From NCBI GenBank assembly GCA_030152805.1, contig JASLIG010000083.1, positions 1 to 37,836 on the forward strand: DNA of 37,836 bases, in the 5' to 3' direction. Positions 22,788-30,680 of the stretch are shown one piece after another (position 1 is the stretch's first letter; the number at the start of each line of letters is the position of its first letter). The DNA comes from Solirubrobacterales bacterium. Lineage in GTDB: Bacteria; Actinomycetota; Thermoleophilia; Solirubrobacterales; 70-9. The translations under genes were made by a program, and so were the position numbers. The notes beneath the pieces were generated by a model. The model had not been told where the DNA came from and made no database searches. It saw only the letters and a program-made list of their open reading frames with translations.

Positions 22788-25042
22788 TGGAGCGCTGGTG
22801 GATTCGTGAGGCCATACACCTTCAAGTGCGGCCCGTTCGCGCCCTGGCGCTGGACTTCGTAGATCGCCGTGGCGCCTTGGCGCGAGCCGATCAGGAATTC
22901 GGTGCTTTCGGGAATCGAGCCCGCGTTATCCAGATCGCGACGGATCGCATCCCATTCGAAGCCCGTCTCGCCGAGCAGGACGTGGACCATGCTGTGCTCC
23001 TCGGCCGGATCGTGGTGGATCAACACGAGGTCAAGGCGATTGCCCGGGAAGATGCGCTCCGGGTCTTTCTTCGGCAAGCCCACTATGGGCGCCACCTGGA
23101 TCGACCACGTCTTCGGCGAGAGACCGCGCCAGGGCAGTCGGGCCGAGTAGGCCTGGCGGTAGAAGCCGGACTCGCCGGAGAGGATCTGCAGCACCGGGCG
23201 CGAGTCGGGGTCGCCGCGAGTGATGACGAAGAGGTCCGGTTTCTCGCCTCCCCAGTTGCCGATCATGAATTCCCTCGTCGTGCCTGCCGGTGGGGTCGAG
23301 AGCGGAGCGAGAAAGGTTTCAGGCTTGCCGTCGGCGCTCCAGGTCGGGGTGACCGTGACCGAGAGATTCCGCGGCAGCTGCTCGAAGGAGAAAAGCGCCT
23401 CGGCCCGCCACGGCGGCCAGGAGTTGACGTCAAAGCTCGAGCGAGGCACGTTCTCGGGGATCGCCACGGTCGCCAGACGCTCAGTCTCGGAGAGGGGGCG
23501 TCCGGCGGTATACGCGTAAACGGAGGCTCGATGGCCGTTGCCGCTTACCCACTGAAGCGGCTCGTTGTCGTTTGGACGATCGCTGTTGGTCATCACCGAG
23601 TGGGCGCTGCCGAGTGCTTCTGGCAGCGGCTGCGAAGTGAGCAGTGGGTACGGTTCCGGCAGCAGTGGCTGGATGACAAGACCCGCGACGGCGAGAAGCC
23701 CGAGGACTCCAAGCCCGAGCAGGACGAGGCCGCGAGCAAGCCGTCTATCGGGTGGGCCGCTTGGCTCAGTCTCGATCTTCCCGGCCGGAGGGCTTGGCGG
23801 CGCCTCGACTCGTCCGGTCATGCGGCGGATTCTGCCCGATGCCCACCCGGTCAAGCCGGGCGGCTCGTTCGGGTCTTCGGCGATCGAGCCGACGATGAGG
23901 AGGAGAGGAACCACGAGCAGCCAATCGAGCTGTTGAGTCCAGAGGTTGGTGTACAGGCCGAAGATCGCCAGGTAGAGCAGGTAGCCGGCGACCAGGCTCC
24001 AGCGGAAGGAGCGGCGGCTCACCGCCATCGCGAACGCCCCGGCTGACATGAGGCCGGCGGCCGCGATGCCGGGGACCAGCGCGACGAAGCCGCCATCCGC
24101 CCAAAGCGGGCCGGCGATCGTGCTCGTCACCCAGGGCGGCGTGATCGTCCCGGAGACGTCGGAGACGTTGCGAGCGCCATGGAAGATGATGTCCAGGCCG
24201 ATCGCGTTGAAGGCGCCCCCCCCGAACGCTTCTCCGGTCGGGAAATGCCCGACCACGCCCTGCAGGGCGAGGAAGTTGGTGGTGATCGCCAGGTAGATCG
24301 GAATCAGCGGCTGCAGGAAAAAGGGGGTGCCCGGGATGATTTCCCCGAACAGTTCAGACTCGAATGGGTTGTAGGGGTTCTGGCGCGTGCGCAGGTAGAA
24401 GCCGAAGACGACGGCGGCGAACGCGAGCAGGGCCCCGGCCACGAACATCCAGTTGCGCGGCCTACCCCAGTAGAGCCAGCGCGCGGCGATCGCGACTATG
24501 ACCGGCAGGAGTACGCTGCCCCGCCCGGCCTGGAGGGCGAAGCCGCCCAGGGCAGCGGCGGCAATCAGCAGCTCGAAGCGGGACTCGCGACTGAGCAGTC
24601 TCTTTGGCCTGACCAGGGCCACGATGGCGACGACGGTGAGGCCGTCGGTGAGGACGATCGTCGGCCCTCCCTGGCTGAAGCGAAGCACGCTGCCGCCGGG
24701 GCTGAGCAGCGGGATGCCACCGATCTTGGCGAACTGGTGGGCAAGCTCGAGCAGGCCGACCGCGAGCAGGATCACCAGCACGCGCCGGTAGGCGCGGCTC
24801 TCCTTGGCCGCGGCGGTCGTTGTGGCCCGTTTGACCTGGCCCAAGACCAACCCCTCGCCAATCAACCCCCCGGCGAGGAAAGCGATCGGCACGACCGCGA
24901 CGACGACGACCACGATCGTCGACCAGCCCTGCTGGCCGTTGAGCAGGTGGTACTGACTGAGCAGGGCGGCGAAGATCCAGGCCGCGGTGAAGGTCAGCAG
25001 TGGCGAGAGCAGCGTGCTGTTGAGCCGCAAGACCCGCTTCAT
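22784..25042 (-). CDS. Wzy-like oligosaccharide repeat-unit polymerase with C-terminal extracytoplasmic domain
   Basis: 752 aa from ATG 25042, which overlaps the upstream GT2 stop by ATGA. Residues 1-390 are a polytopic membrane region with about 10 TM helices; AKIGGIPLLSPGG (105-117) and LQAGRGSVLLPVIV resemble Wzy-type polymerases. After a Pro-rich linker (395-432), a further TM helix (about 438-460) leads to some 290 hydrophilic residues with repeated FG-GAP/VCBS-like strands (MIGNWGGEKPDLFVITRGD, then NRLDLVLIHHD, then FLIGSRQGATAIYEV). Most Wzy proteins lack such a domain, so the outer part may bind glycan or partner proteins. The polymerase call is moderate, resting on topology, motif and position beside wzx. 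Confidence 0.75.
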   Translation of the reverse strand: MKRVLRLNSTLLSPLLTFTAAWIFAALLSQYHLLNGQQGWSTIVVVVVAVVPIAFLAGGLIGEGLVLGQVKRATTTAAAKESRAYRRVLVILLAVGLLELAHQFAKIGGIPLLSPGGSVLRFSQGGPTIVLTDGLTVVAIVALVRPKRLLSRESRFELLIAAAALGGFALQAGRGSVLLPVIVAIAARWLYWGRPRNWMFVAGALLAFAAVVFGFYLRTRQNPYNPFESELFGEIIPGTPFFLQPLIPIYLAITTNFLALQGVVGHFPTGEAFGGGAFNAIGLDIIFHGARNVSDVSGTITPPWVTSTIAGPLWADGGFVALVPGIAAAGLMSAGAFAMAVSRRSFRWSLVAGYLLYLAIFGLYTNLWTQQLDWLLVVPLLLIVGSIAEDPNEPPGLTGWASGRIRRMTGRVEAPPSPPAGKIETEPSGPPDRRLARGLVLLGLGVLGLLAVAGLVIQPLLPEPYPLLTSQPLPEALGSAHSVMTNSDRPNDNEPLQWVSGNGHRASVYAYTAGRPLSETERLATVAIPENVPRSSFDVNSWPPWRAEALFSFEQLPRNLSVTVTPTWSADGKPETFLAPLSTPPAGTTREFMIGNWGGEKPDLFVITRGDPDSRPVLQILSGESGFYRQAYSARLPWRGLSPKTWSIQVAPIVGLPKKDPERIFPGNRLDLVLIHHDPAEEHSMVHVLLGETGFEWDAIRRDLDNAGSIPESTEFLIGSRQGATAIYEVQRQGANGPHLKVYGLTNPPALQ

Positions 25043-25956
25043 CGGTTCGCCTCCGATCCCTCGCGGTAGCCGCGCGCGTAGCCCGCACGGGTCATCGCCA
25101 GCCAAACCCGTTCCCTCAGGCTTCGCGGCAGCGGCGCTTTGGCAAGGAGGCGGAGCGGGAGTGCGCCGAGGCGAACAGCGGACCAGGTGAGCCCCGATGG
25201 CTCCCGCACCCCGGGGTGTGGCCGGTCCGGGCGCAGGCGGTTGTAGAGGGCAGCGGAGCGCCCGACCGCGACCGAGCGCCGCAGCGACTGCGCCGGGGTC
25301 GTCGGGTGGTCGTGGAGGACGAGGAGCTCGGGGTGGTAGTCGAGCTCGAGGCCGGCGTCGGCGAGGCGCACGCCGAGCTCCGTGTCCTCCACGGCAGCGG
25401 TCGGGAAGCGCACGTCGAAGCCGCCGACCTGCTCGAAGATCGCCCGCTTGACCGAGGCGTGCGAGCTGTAGAAGTAGCTCGCCGGGTCGACCGGTCCCGC
25501 CTCGATGTCGCAGTAGTGGAACTGGGGCCCGCCGTTCTCGAGCCAGCGCATGAACGGGGTGACGGGCTTGCGGGGCGTCCATGTGATGCGGCCGAGCACG
25601 CCGTAGGTGGGCTCGGGGTTGGCGCCATGCAGCCGCAGGTGCGCGCTCAAGAGCTCCTCGTCGGCCGCTTCGGTGTCGTCTCCGAGGAAGAGCAGGACCT
25701 CGCCGCTCGATGCCTCGACGCCGGCGTTGCGCGCCGCCGCCGGCCCGCCGCTGGGCTGCTCGAACAGGCGGATCGGCAGGCTCGCTTTCCCGACGCGCTC
25801 GCGCACCTGTGCGACCGTGTCGTCGCTCGAGCCGTTGTCGACCACGACGGCCTCCACCTTTGCGCCTCCCTCATTCTGCGCTTCGAGCGCGTCGAGCGTC
25901 CGCGCCAAAGCGTCGGCGCGATCCTTGGTTGGTATGACGACGGAAAGCGAGTTCAT
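25039..25956 (-). CDS. GT2 family glycosyltransferase
   Basis: 305 aa. SVVIPTKDRADALARTLDAL, AVVVDNGSSDDTV, GPAAARNAGVEASSGEVLLF, FLGDDTEAADE (DD metal site) and FPTAAVEDTELGVRLADAG (the acceptor/base ED motif) define a GT2 enzyme. The C-terminal 70 residues are Arg- and Leu-rich and probably peripheral to the membrane. Both junctions overlap by 4 bp (ATGA), upstream with the GT2 at 25953 and downstream with the polymerase gene. Donor not assignable from sequence. Confidence 0.9.
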   Translation of the reverse strand: MNSLSVVIPTKDRADALARTLDALEAQNEGGAKVEAVVVDNGSSDDTVAQVRERVGKASLPIRLFEQPSGGPAAARNAGVEASSGEVLLFLGDDTEAADEELLSAHLRLHGANPEPTYGVLGRITWTPRKPVTPFMRWLENGGPQFHYCDIEAGPVDPASYFYSSHASVKRAIFEQVGGFDVRFPTAAVEDTELGVRLADAGLELDYHPELLVLHDHPTTPAQSLRRSVAVGRSAALYNRLRPDRPHPGVREPSGLTWSAVRLGALPLRLLAKAPLPRSLRERVWLAMTRAGYARGYREGSEANR

Positions 25957-26774
25957 CGGGCGCCGCCCGCTCTAAGGCGCCGGGAGAGCCTAAGTAGCGG
26001 AGCGGCTATCGGCATCGCCCGCCGGTGGTGGAGCCGAACGTAGCGTTCCACCGAGCGCAGACGGATCGCCTGCTGCTCCCTGCGGTCGATCTGGACGAAG
26101 GCCTCGGCGCCGGCGTGACCGACCCGCGCCGAGCCGTCGACGAGGTTGCGCTGGCCGGAGTCCTGCAGGCGCTTGGCGAGGTCGACGTCCTCATACCAGA
26201 GGAAGAAGCCCTCGTCGAAGCCGCCGAGTTCCTCCCAGAGCTTGCGGCGGATGACGAAGCAGGCCCCCGAGGGCTGTCCGACCTCCACCACGACGCCGTC
26301 GCGGGGACTGGGCTGCGGCCGCTCGCCGAAGGAGCCGATGAAGATCCGTGCCAGCATCGTCGCCGTCCCCGGCAGCGCCGCGTGGTAGCTGTCGGTCTCG
26401 CCGAAGACCGGGCCGACCATGCCGACGTCCGGCGCGGACCCGGCGACCTTGGCGAGCTCGGCCAGCGCGCCCGGCTCGGGCAGCACGTCGGGGTTGCTGA
26501 TGCAGACGAACTCTCCGTCGCCGCCCCGCAGGGCGCGGTTGGCGGCGCGCCCGTAGCCGAGGTTCACGTCGCTGAGATCGAGCCGCACCCCGCCGGGGCA
26601 CCGGTCGCGCAGCAGCTCGCGCTGCTCGGGTCGCGAGTCGTTGTCGACGATCGTCACGGTCGCGGCGATGCCTTCGGAGTCCAGGTAGGCCCTCGCGGCG
26701 GCGATCGCCGCCGCGGCCGTGTTCCAGTTGACGATCGCGACATCGATTGCGGGCGGGCCGGCATCTGGGCTCAT
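25953..26774 (-). CDS. GT2 family glycosyltransferase, WbbL-like
   Basis: 273 aa. VAIVNWNTAAAAI, VTIVDNDSRPEQ, NLGYGRAANRAL, VCISNPDVLPEPG, SGACFVIRRKLWEELGG and FDEGFFLWYEDVDLAKRL match rhamnosyltransferase-like GT2 proteins. It is the first gene of the nine-gene minus-strand operon, transcribed divergently from rmlA with only 29 bp between the two start codons. A perfect inverted repeat (26773-26789) covers the start region. L-rhamnose transfer is plausible given the neighbouring rml operon. Confidence 0.9.
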   Translation of the reverse strand: MSPDAGPPAIDVAIVNWNTAAAAIAAARAYLDSEGIAATVTIVDNDSRPEQRELLRDRCPGGVRLDLSDVNLGYGRAANRALRGGDGEFVCISNPDVLPEPGALAELAKVAGSAPDVGMVGPVFGETDSYHAALPGTATMLARIFIGSFGERPQPSPRDGVVVEVGQPSGACFVIRRKLWEELGGFDEGFFLWYEDVDLAKRLQDSGQRNLVDGSARVGHAGAEAFVQIDRREQQAIRLRSVERYVRLHHRRAMPIAAPLLRLSRRLRAGGAR

Positions 26775-26789
26775 CGTCGGCGCGACGAT
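26773..26789. promoter_or_regulatory. 17-bp perfect inverted repeat in the divergent GT2/rmlA spacer
   Basis: ATCGTCG-gcg-CGACGAT: seven-base arms with a three-base centre, overlapping the ATG of the minus-strand GT2 (26772-26774) and lying 15 bp before the GTG of rmlA. The location between the two largest operons of the locus makes it a good operator candidate controlling both directions. It could also fold as an RNA hairpin at the 5' end of either message. No -10/-35 pair stands out in these 29 bp, so promoters may lie inside the neighbouring genes. Confidence 0.45.
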
Positions 26790-26803
26790 AGCCTTCCCGC
26801 GAC

Positions 26804-27880
26804 GTGCAAGACCTGAAAGGCCTGATCCTCTCCGGCGGGGCCGGGACGCGCTTGCGCCCGATCACCCATACGTCAGCCAAGCAGCTGGTCCCAGTTGCCA
26901 ACAAGCCCGTGCTCTTCTACGGGATCGAGGCGCTGGTCGACGCGGGCGTGACCGAGATCGGCATCATCATCGCTCCGGAGACCGGTGGGGAGATCCGCGA
27001 AGCGGCCGGCGACGGCTCGGCGTTCGGCGCCAACATCACCTACATCGTCCAGGACAAGCCCGCCGGCCTGGCCCACGCGGTGCTGACGGCGGAGGAGTTC
27101 ATCGGCGGCTCGCCTTTCGTCATGTACCTCGGCGACAACCTGCTCGCCGACGGCCTGCGCGGCCTCGTCTCGACCTTCCGCGCCGAGGAACCCGAGGCGC
27201 TGATCCTGCTCACCCCGGTCGACGACCCGCAGTCCTATGGCGTCGCCGAGCTCGACGGCGAGCGCATCGTCCGCCTGGTCGAGAAGCCCAAAGACCCCCC
27301 GTCCAATCTCGCCCTGGTCGGCGTCTATCTCTTCGCGCCGCCGATCTTCGACGCCGCTCGCGCTCTGGAGCCGTCCTGGCGCGGCGAGCTCGAGATCACC
27401 GAGGCGATCCAGAGCCTGATCGAAGACGGCAAGACGGTGCGCTCGGAGGTGGTCAGCGGCTGGTGGAAGGACACCGGCCAGCTCGCCGACATGCTCGAGG
27501 CCAACCGGCTGGTGCTGGAGGAGATCGAGACCAGGGTCGAGGGCGACGTCGACGGGGACTCCCGCGTCGAGGGCCGCGTCGTGATCGAGCCCGGCGCCGT
27601 CGTCGAGCGCTCGGTCGTGCGCGGCCCCGCCGTGATCGGCGCCGGCGCCCGCATCGAGGACGCCTACGTAGGTCCTTACACCTCGATCGGCGATGACGTC
27701 TGCGTGCGCCGCTCCGAAGTCGAGCACTCGATCATCCTCACCGGCTCGGTGGTCGAGGATCTCGGCACCCGCATGGAGGCGAGCCTGCTCGGCCGCGAAG
27801 TCAAGCTCACTCGCAGCGAGGGCATGCCGAAGACGCTGCGCATGCTGGTCGGCGACAAGTCCGAGATCAAGATCATCTGA
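26804..27880 (+). CDS. rmlA: Glucose-1-phosphate thymidylyltransferase, long form
   Basis: 358 aa from GTG 26804. The nucleotidyltransferase signature LSGGAGTRLRPITHTSAKQL (8-27) is followed by FYGIEALVDAGV, IVQDKPAGLAHAVL, MYLGDNLL (metal-binding Asp) and LVEKPKDPPSNLALVGVYLF. Residues from about 245 on carry a left-handed beta-helix extension (hexapeptide-like EPGAVVERSVVRGPAVIGAG). This marks the long RfbA form found in actinobacteria and archaea rather than the 290-aa enterobacterial type. It makes dTDP-glucose from glucose-1-phosphate and dTTP, the first step to dTDP-L-rhamnose, and heads the rmlA-D-B-C operon. Confidence 0.93.
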   Translation: MQDLKGLILSGGAGTRLRPITHTSAKQLVPVANKPVLFYGIEALVDAGVTEIGIIIAPETGGEIREAAGDGSAFGANITYIVQDKPAGLAHAVLTAEEFIGGSPFVMYLGDNLLADGLRGLVSTFRAEEPEALILLTPVDDPQSYGVAELDGERIVRLVEKPKDPPSNLALVGVYLFAPPIFDAARALEPSWRGELEITEAIQSLIEDGKTVRSEVVSGWWKDTGQLADMLEANRLVLEEIETRVEGDVDGDSRVEGRVVIEPGAVVERSVVRGPAVIGAGARIEDAYVGPYTSIGDDVCVRRSEVEHSIILTGSVVEDLGTRMEASLLGREVKLTRSEGMPKTLRMLVGDKSEIKII

Positions 27881-27921
27881 TGCGGGCGCAAGCACTCGAA
27901 GCCAAGATCGTTGCTGACTAG
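27880..27921 (+). CDS. 13-codon micro-ORF between rmlA and rmlD, in frame with rmlD
   Basis: ATG 27880 overlaps the rmlA stop (TGATG). Thirteen codons (MRAQALEAKIVAD) end at TAG 27919-27921, immediately followed by the GTG of rmlD at 27922 in the same frame. Ribosomes finishing rmlA could restart here, stop at TAG and re-initiate at the adjacent GTG, which has no Shine-Dalgarno sequence of its own. Alternatively TAG is read through or is a nonsense change in a former N-terminus. It may equally be chance; the peptide resembles nothing I know. Confidence 0.3.
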   Translation: MRAQALEAKIVAD

Positions 27922-28776
27922 GTGAAGGTTCTGGTCACAGGCGCCGGCGGCATGCTCGGCCGCGATGTGGTGCTCGCCGCCGGCAACGCCGGCCACGACG
28001 TGGTCGGCTTCGGCCACACCGAGCTCGACGTCACCGACCCCGGCGCGATCGCCGCCAAGTTCGAGCTGGAGCGGCCGGACGTGGTGATCAATTGCGCCGC
28101 CTGGACCGACGTCGACGGGGCCGAGGACTCAGAGGAGGCGGCGATGGCCGCCAACGGCACCGCCGCCGGGCACGTTGCCGCCGCCGCGGCGAAGCTGGAC
28201 GCCAGCGTCGTCTACGTGTCCAGCGACTACGTCTTCGACGGCGCCAAGGGCTCCCCGTACCTCGAGACCGACCAGCCCGCTCCGCTCTCGGCCTACGGCC
28301 GCACCAAGCTCGCCGGCGAGGAGGCGACCGCGGCTGCCAACAAACGCCACTTCGTCGTCCGCTCCTCCTGGCTCTTCGGCATCGGTGGCTCCAACTTCGT
28401 CGAGACGATGCTGCGGCTTGCCTCCTCGCAGAACGAGGTCCTCGTCGTTCGCGACCAGGTCGGCTCGCCGACCTACACCTGGCACCTCGCCTACGGGATC
28501 GTGCGCCTGATCGAGGGGATCGAGTTCGGCATCCACCACATGGCGGCGGCGGGCGCCTGCTCGTGGTACGACTTCGCCCGCGAGATCTTCGACCAGGCCA
28601 AAGTCGAGTGCCTGGTCCTCTCTGCCACCACGGACATGCTCGGACGCCCCGCACCTCGCCCCGCCTACTCGGCCCTGGAGAGCCAGCGCGAGCACCCGAT
28701 CGGCCTGCCGCCCTGGCGCGACGGCCTCGCCGCCTACCTCGCCCAGCGCTCCACCGAGCGGGAGGCTGCTGCGTGA
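27922..28776 (+). CDS. rmlD: dTDP-4-dehydrorhamnose reductase
   Basis: 284 aa from GTG 27922. KVLVTGAGGMLGRDVVLAAG (2-21), VVINCAAWTDVDGAE (55-69), YVSSDYVFDG and catalytic YGRTK (Tyr125, Lys129) are diagnostic for RmlD. It reduces dTDP-4-dehydro-L-rhamnose to dTDP-L-rhamnose with NADPH, the last pathway step. Family members begin right at this Rossmann strand, supporting the GTG start. The stop overlaps the start of rmlB (GTGA, 28773-28776). The preceding 42 bp hold an in-frame micro-ORF ended by TAG. Confidence 0.93.
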   Translation: MKVLVTGAGGMLGRDVVLAAGNAGHDVVGFGHTELDVTDPGAIAAKFELERPDVVINCAAWTDVDGAEDSEEAAMAANGTAAGHVAAAAAKLDASVVYVSSDYVFDGAKGSPYLETDQPAPLSAYGRTKLAGEEATAAANKRHFVVRSSWLFGIGGSNFVETMLRLASSQNEVLVVRDQVGSPTYTWHLAYGIVRLIEGIEFGIHHMAAAGACSWYDFAREIFDQAKVECLVLSATTDMLGRPAPRPAYSALESQREHPIGLPPWRDGLAAYLAQRSTEREAAA

Positions 28777-29756
28777 AGCTGCTCGTCACCGGCGCCGCCG
28801 GCTTCATCGGCTCCACCTACGTGCGCCTGCTCGGCGAGGAGCACGACGTGCGCGTGCTCGACAAGCTCACCTACGCTGGGCGGCGCGAGAACCTGCCCGG
28901 GGGGACCGAGCTCGTGGTCGGCGCGATCGAGGATCCCAAGGTGGTGCGCGAAGCGATGGAGGGATGCGATGCGGTCGTCAATTTCGCCGCCGAGTCCCAC
29001 GTCGACCGCTCGATCGACGATCAGGACGCCTTCGCCCGCACCCACGTGATCGGCACTGGCACCCTGCTCGACGCGGCCCGCGAGCTTGACGTCGGGCGGT
29101 ACCTGCAGGTCTCCACCGACGAGGTCTACGGCTCGATCGAGTCCGGCTCCTTCACCGAGACCTCTCCGCTCGATCCCTCCTCGCCCTACTCGGCGACCAA
29201 GGCCGCTGGCGACCTGCTCGTCTCCGCCCACTTCCACACCTACGGGCTGGAGGCGGTGATCTGCCGCGGCTCCAACAACTACGGCCCGCGCCAGTACCCC
29301 GAGAAGCTGATCCCGCTGATGGTGCTGAACGCCGTCCACGGAGACCCGCTGCCGGTCTACGGCGACGGCCGCCAGGTTCGCAACTGGCTCTACGTCGAGG
29401 ACTTCTGCCGCGGCATCCACACGGTGCTGGAGAAGGGCCGTCCCGGCGAGGCCTACAACGTCGGCGGTCCGGACGAGTGCGAGAACATCGAGGTGGTCAA
29501 GCGGGTAATCGAGCTGACAGGGGGAGACGAGTCGCTGATCGAGTACGTCGAGGACCGCCCCGGCCACGATCGCCGCTACTCGCTCGGCAGCGACAAGATC
29601 CGCGAGCAGCTCGGCTGGGAGGCGCAGGTGCGCTTCGCCGAGGGCCTCGAGCGCACCGTGCGGTGGTACCGCGACAACGAGGAGTGGTGGGGACCGATCC
29701 GCTCCGGCGAGTACCGCGAGTACTACGAAAAGCAGTACGGCAAAGCGCTCGGCTGA
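28773..29756 (+). CDS. rmlB: dTDP-glucose 4,6-dehydratase
   Basis: 327 aa from GTG 28773, which forms a GTGA overlap with rmlD. LLVTGAAGFIGSTYVRLL (3-20), LDKLTYAGRRENL (29-41), FAAESHVDRSI (71-81), STDEVYG with Thr115-Asp116-Glu117, YSATKAA with Tyr139/Lys143, and RGSNNYGPRQYPEKLIP are the RmlB signatures. It converts dTDP-glucose to dTDP-4-keto-6-deoxyglucose using tightly bound NAD+. The frame is open far upstream but that part is antisense-like sequence within rmlD. rmlC follows with a TGATG overlap. Confidence 0.96.
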   Translation: MKLLVTGAAGFIGSTYVRLLGEEHDVRVLDKLTYAGRRENLPGGTELVVGAIEDPKVVREAMEGCDAVVNFAAESHVDRSIDDQDAFARTHVIGTGTLLDAARELDVGRYLQVSTDEVYGSIESGSFTETSPLDPSSPYSATKAAGDLLVSAHFHTYGLEAVICRGSNNYGPRQYPEKLIPLMVLNAVHGDPLPVYGDGRQVRNWLYVEDFCRGIHTVLEKGRPGEAYNVGGPDECENIEVVKRVIELTGGDESLIEYVEDRPGHDRRYSLGSDKIREQLGWEAQVRFAEGLERTVRWYRDNEEWWGPIRSGEYREYYEKQYGKALG

Positions 29757-30304
29757 TGCTGCGGCGGCTCGAAACCAAGCTCGAGGGGGTCGTCCTGCTC
29801 GAGCCGGCGGTTTACGGCGACGAGCGCGGCTTCATGGTCGAGACCTACCGGCGCGAACTTTGGGCCGAGCACGGCGTCGAGGTCGAGTTCGTTCAGCACA
29901 ACCATTCGCGCTCCTCGAAGGGCACCCTGCGTGGCCTGCACTTCCAGACCGAGCCGGGGCAGGCGAAGCTGGTCCGCTGCCCGCGCGGGCGGATCTTCGA
30001 CGTCGTCGTCGACCTGCGCCGCGGATCGCCGACCTACGGACAGTGGGAGGGGCACCTGCTCGACGACGAGGCCCACCGACAGCTCTTCGTCCCGGTCGGT
30101 TTCGGGCACGGCTTCGTCGTGCTCAGTGATGTCGCCGACGTCGCCTACCTCTGCTCCAGCACCTACGACCCCGCCACCGAGTCCGGCATCGCCTGGGACG
30201 ACCCTGACGTGGCCGTCGAGTGGCCGGTCGAGAGCCCGCTTCTCTCCGACCGCGACAAGGCTGCACCCACCCTCGCCGAAGTCGGCGAGACCCTTCCCTT
30301 CTAA
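29756..30304 (+). CDS. rmlC: dTDP-4-dehydrorhamnose 3,5-epimerase
   Basis: 182 aa from ATG 29756, overlapping the rmlB stop by one base. The cupin-like core has VQHNHSRSSKGTLRGLHFQ (46-64) with catalytic His62, and AYLCSSTYDPATESGIAWDDP (130-150) with Tyr131 at the conserved epimerase Tyr position. Length and motifs match RmlC, which epimerises C3 and C5 of dTDP-4-keto-6-deoxyglucose. It completes a full four-gene dTDP-L-rhamnose set within 3.5 kb. A vapBC module follows after 139 bp. Confidence 0.95.
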   Translation: MLRRLETKLEGVVLLEPAVYGDERGFMVETYRRELWAEHGVEVEFVQHNHSRSSKGTLRGLHFQTEPGQAKLVRCPRGRIFDVVVDLRRGSPTYGQWEGHLLDDEAHRQLFVPVGFGHGFVVLSDVADVAYLCSSTYDPATESGIAWDDPDVAVEWPVESPLLSDRDKAAPTLAEVGETLPF

Positions 30305-30410
30305 CTGCGCGCCTTTCGTGAGGGTGCTGGCCGGCAACCGGCACGTTGTGCGCACCACGCGTCGGCTTGGCCGCGGCAAGCTTCCGTGCATGAACCACCC
30401 AACCGCGATC

Positions 30411-30449
30411 GACATGTCCGCCACATGGCCTAATGTGATCCACATGTCC
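30411..30449. promoter_or_regulatory. Repeated ACATG(T/G)CC motifs over the vapB start: candidate operator
   Basis: Three near-identical motifs, ACATGTCC (30412), ACATGGCC (30423) and ACATGTCC (30442), lie in 38 bp. The first includes the palindrome GACATGTC (30411-30418). The last overlaps the ATG at 30444 and forms the right arm of ATGTG-atc-CACAT (30433-30445). TAATGT (30431-30436) could be a -10 box. This arrangement fits autorepression by a ribbon-helix-helix antitoxin binding short repeats. The rest of the 139-bp gap from rmlC holds one small GC hairpin (30330-30342) and nothing else recognisable. Confidence 0.45.
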
Positions 30450-30674
30450 AAGATGATTCAGATTCGCGATGTCCCGGACGAGGTCCACAGGACGCTCAAG
30501 GTCCGCGCCGCGGCGGAGGGGCTCTCGCTCTCCGACTACATAAAGCGCGACCTCGAAGAGCTCGCCAAGCAGGCCACGATCGAGGACGTCTTCGCCAGCG
30601 CGCGGGCGCGCGGCAGCTCCGGGATCACCACCGAGGAAATCGTCGCCGACATCCGAGCGTCCCGCGGCGAGTAA
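30444..30674 (+). CDS. vapB: FitA/VapB-like ribbon-helix-helix antitoxin
   Basis: 76 aa from ATG 30444 (ATG 30453, 30414 and 30390 are in-frame alternatives). MIQIRDVPDEVHRTLKVRAA followed by GLSLSDYIKRDLEELA is the FitA/VapB-type RHH DNA-binding domain. The acidic C-terminal half (TIEDVFASARARGSSGITTEEIVADI) should wrap the toxin. Together with the following PIN gene it forms a complete type II module placed inside the polysaccharide locus. No clear ribosome-binding site precedes it; operator-like repeats overlap its start. Confidence 0.88.
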   Translation: MSKMIQIRDVPDEVHRTLKVRAAAEGLSLSDYIKRDLEELAKQATIEDVFASARARGSSGITTEEIVADIRASRGE

Positions 30675-30680
30675 AGGACA

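Noticed and set aside
28092..28772. Upstream extension of rmlB as a longer protein
   Set aside because: The extension is Arg-rich shifted-frame sequence inside rmlD; the GTGA overlap start matches the RmlB N-terminus.
30330..30342. GCCGG-caa-CCGGC hairpin after rmlC as an intrinsic terminator
   Set aside because: Only five base pairs and no following T-run; such GC repeats are common by chance here.
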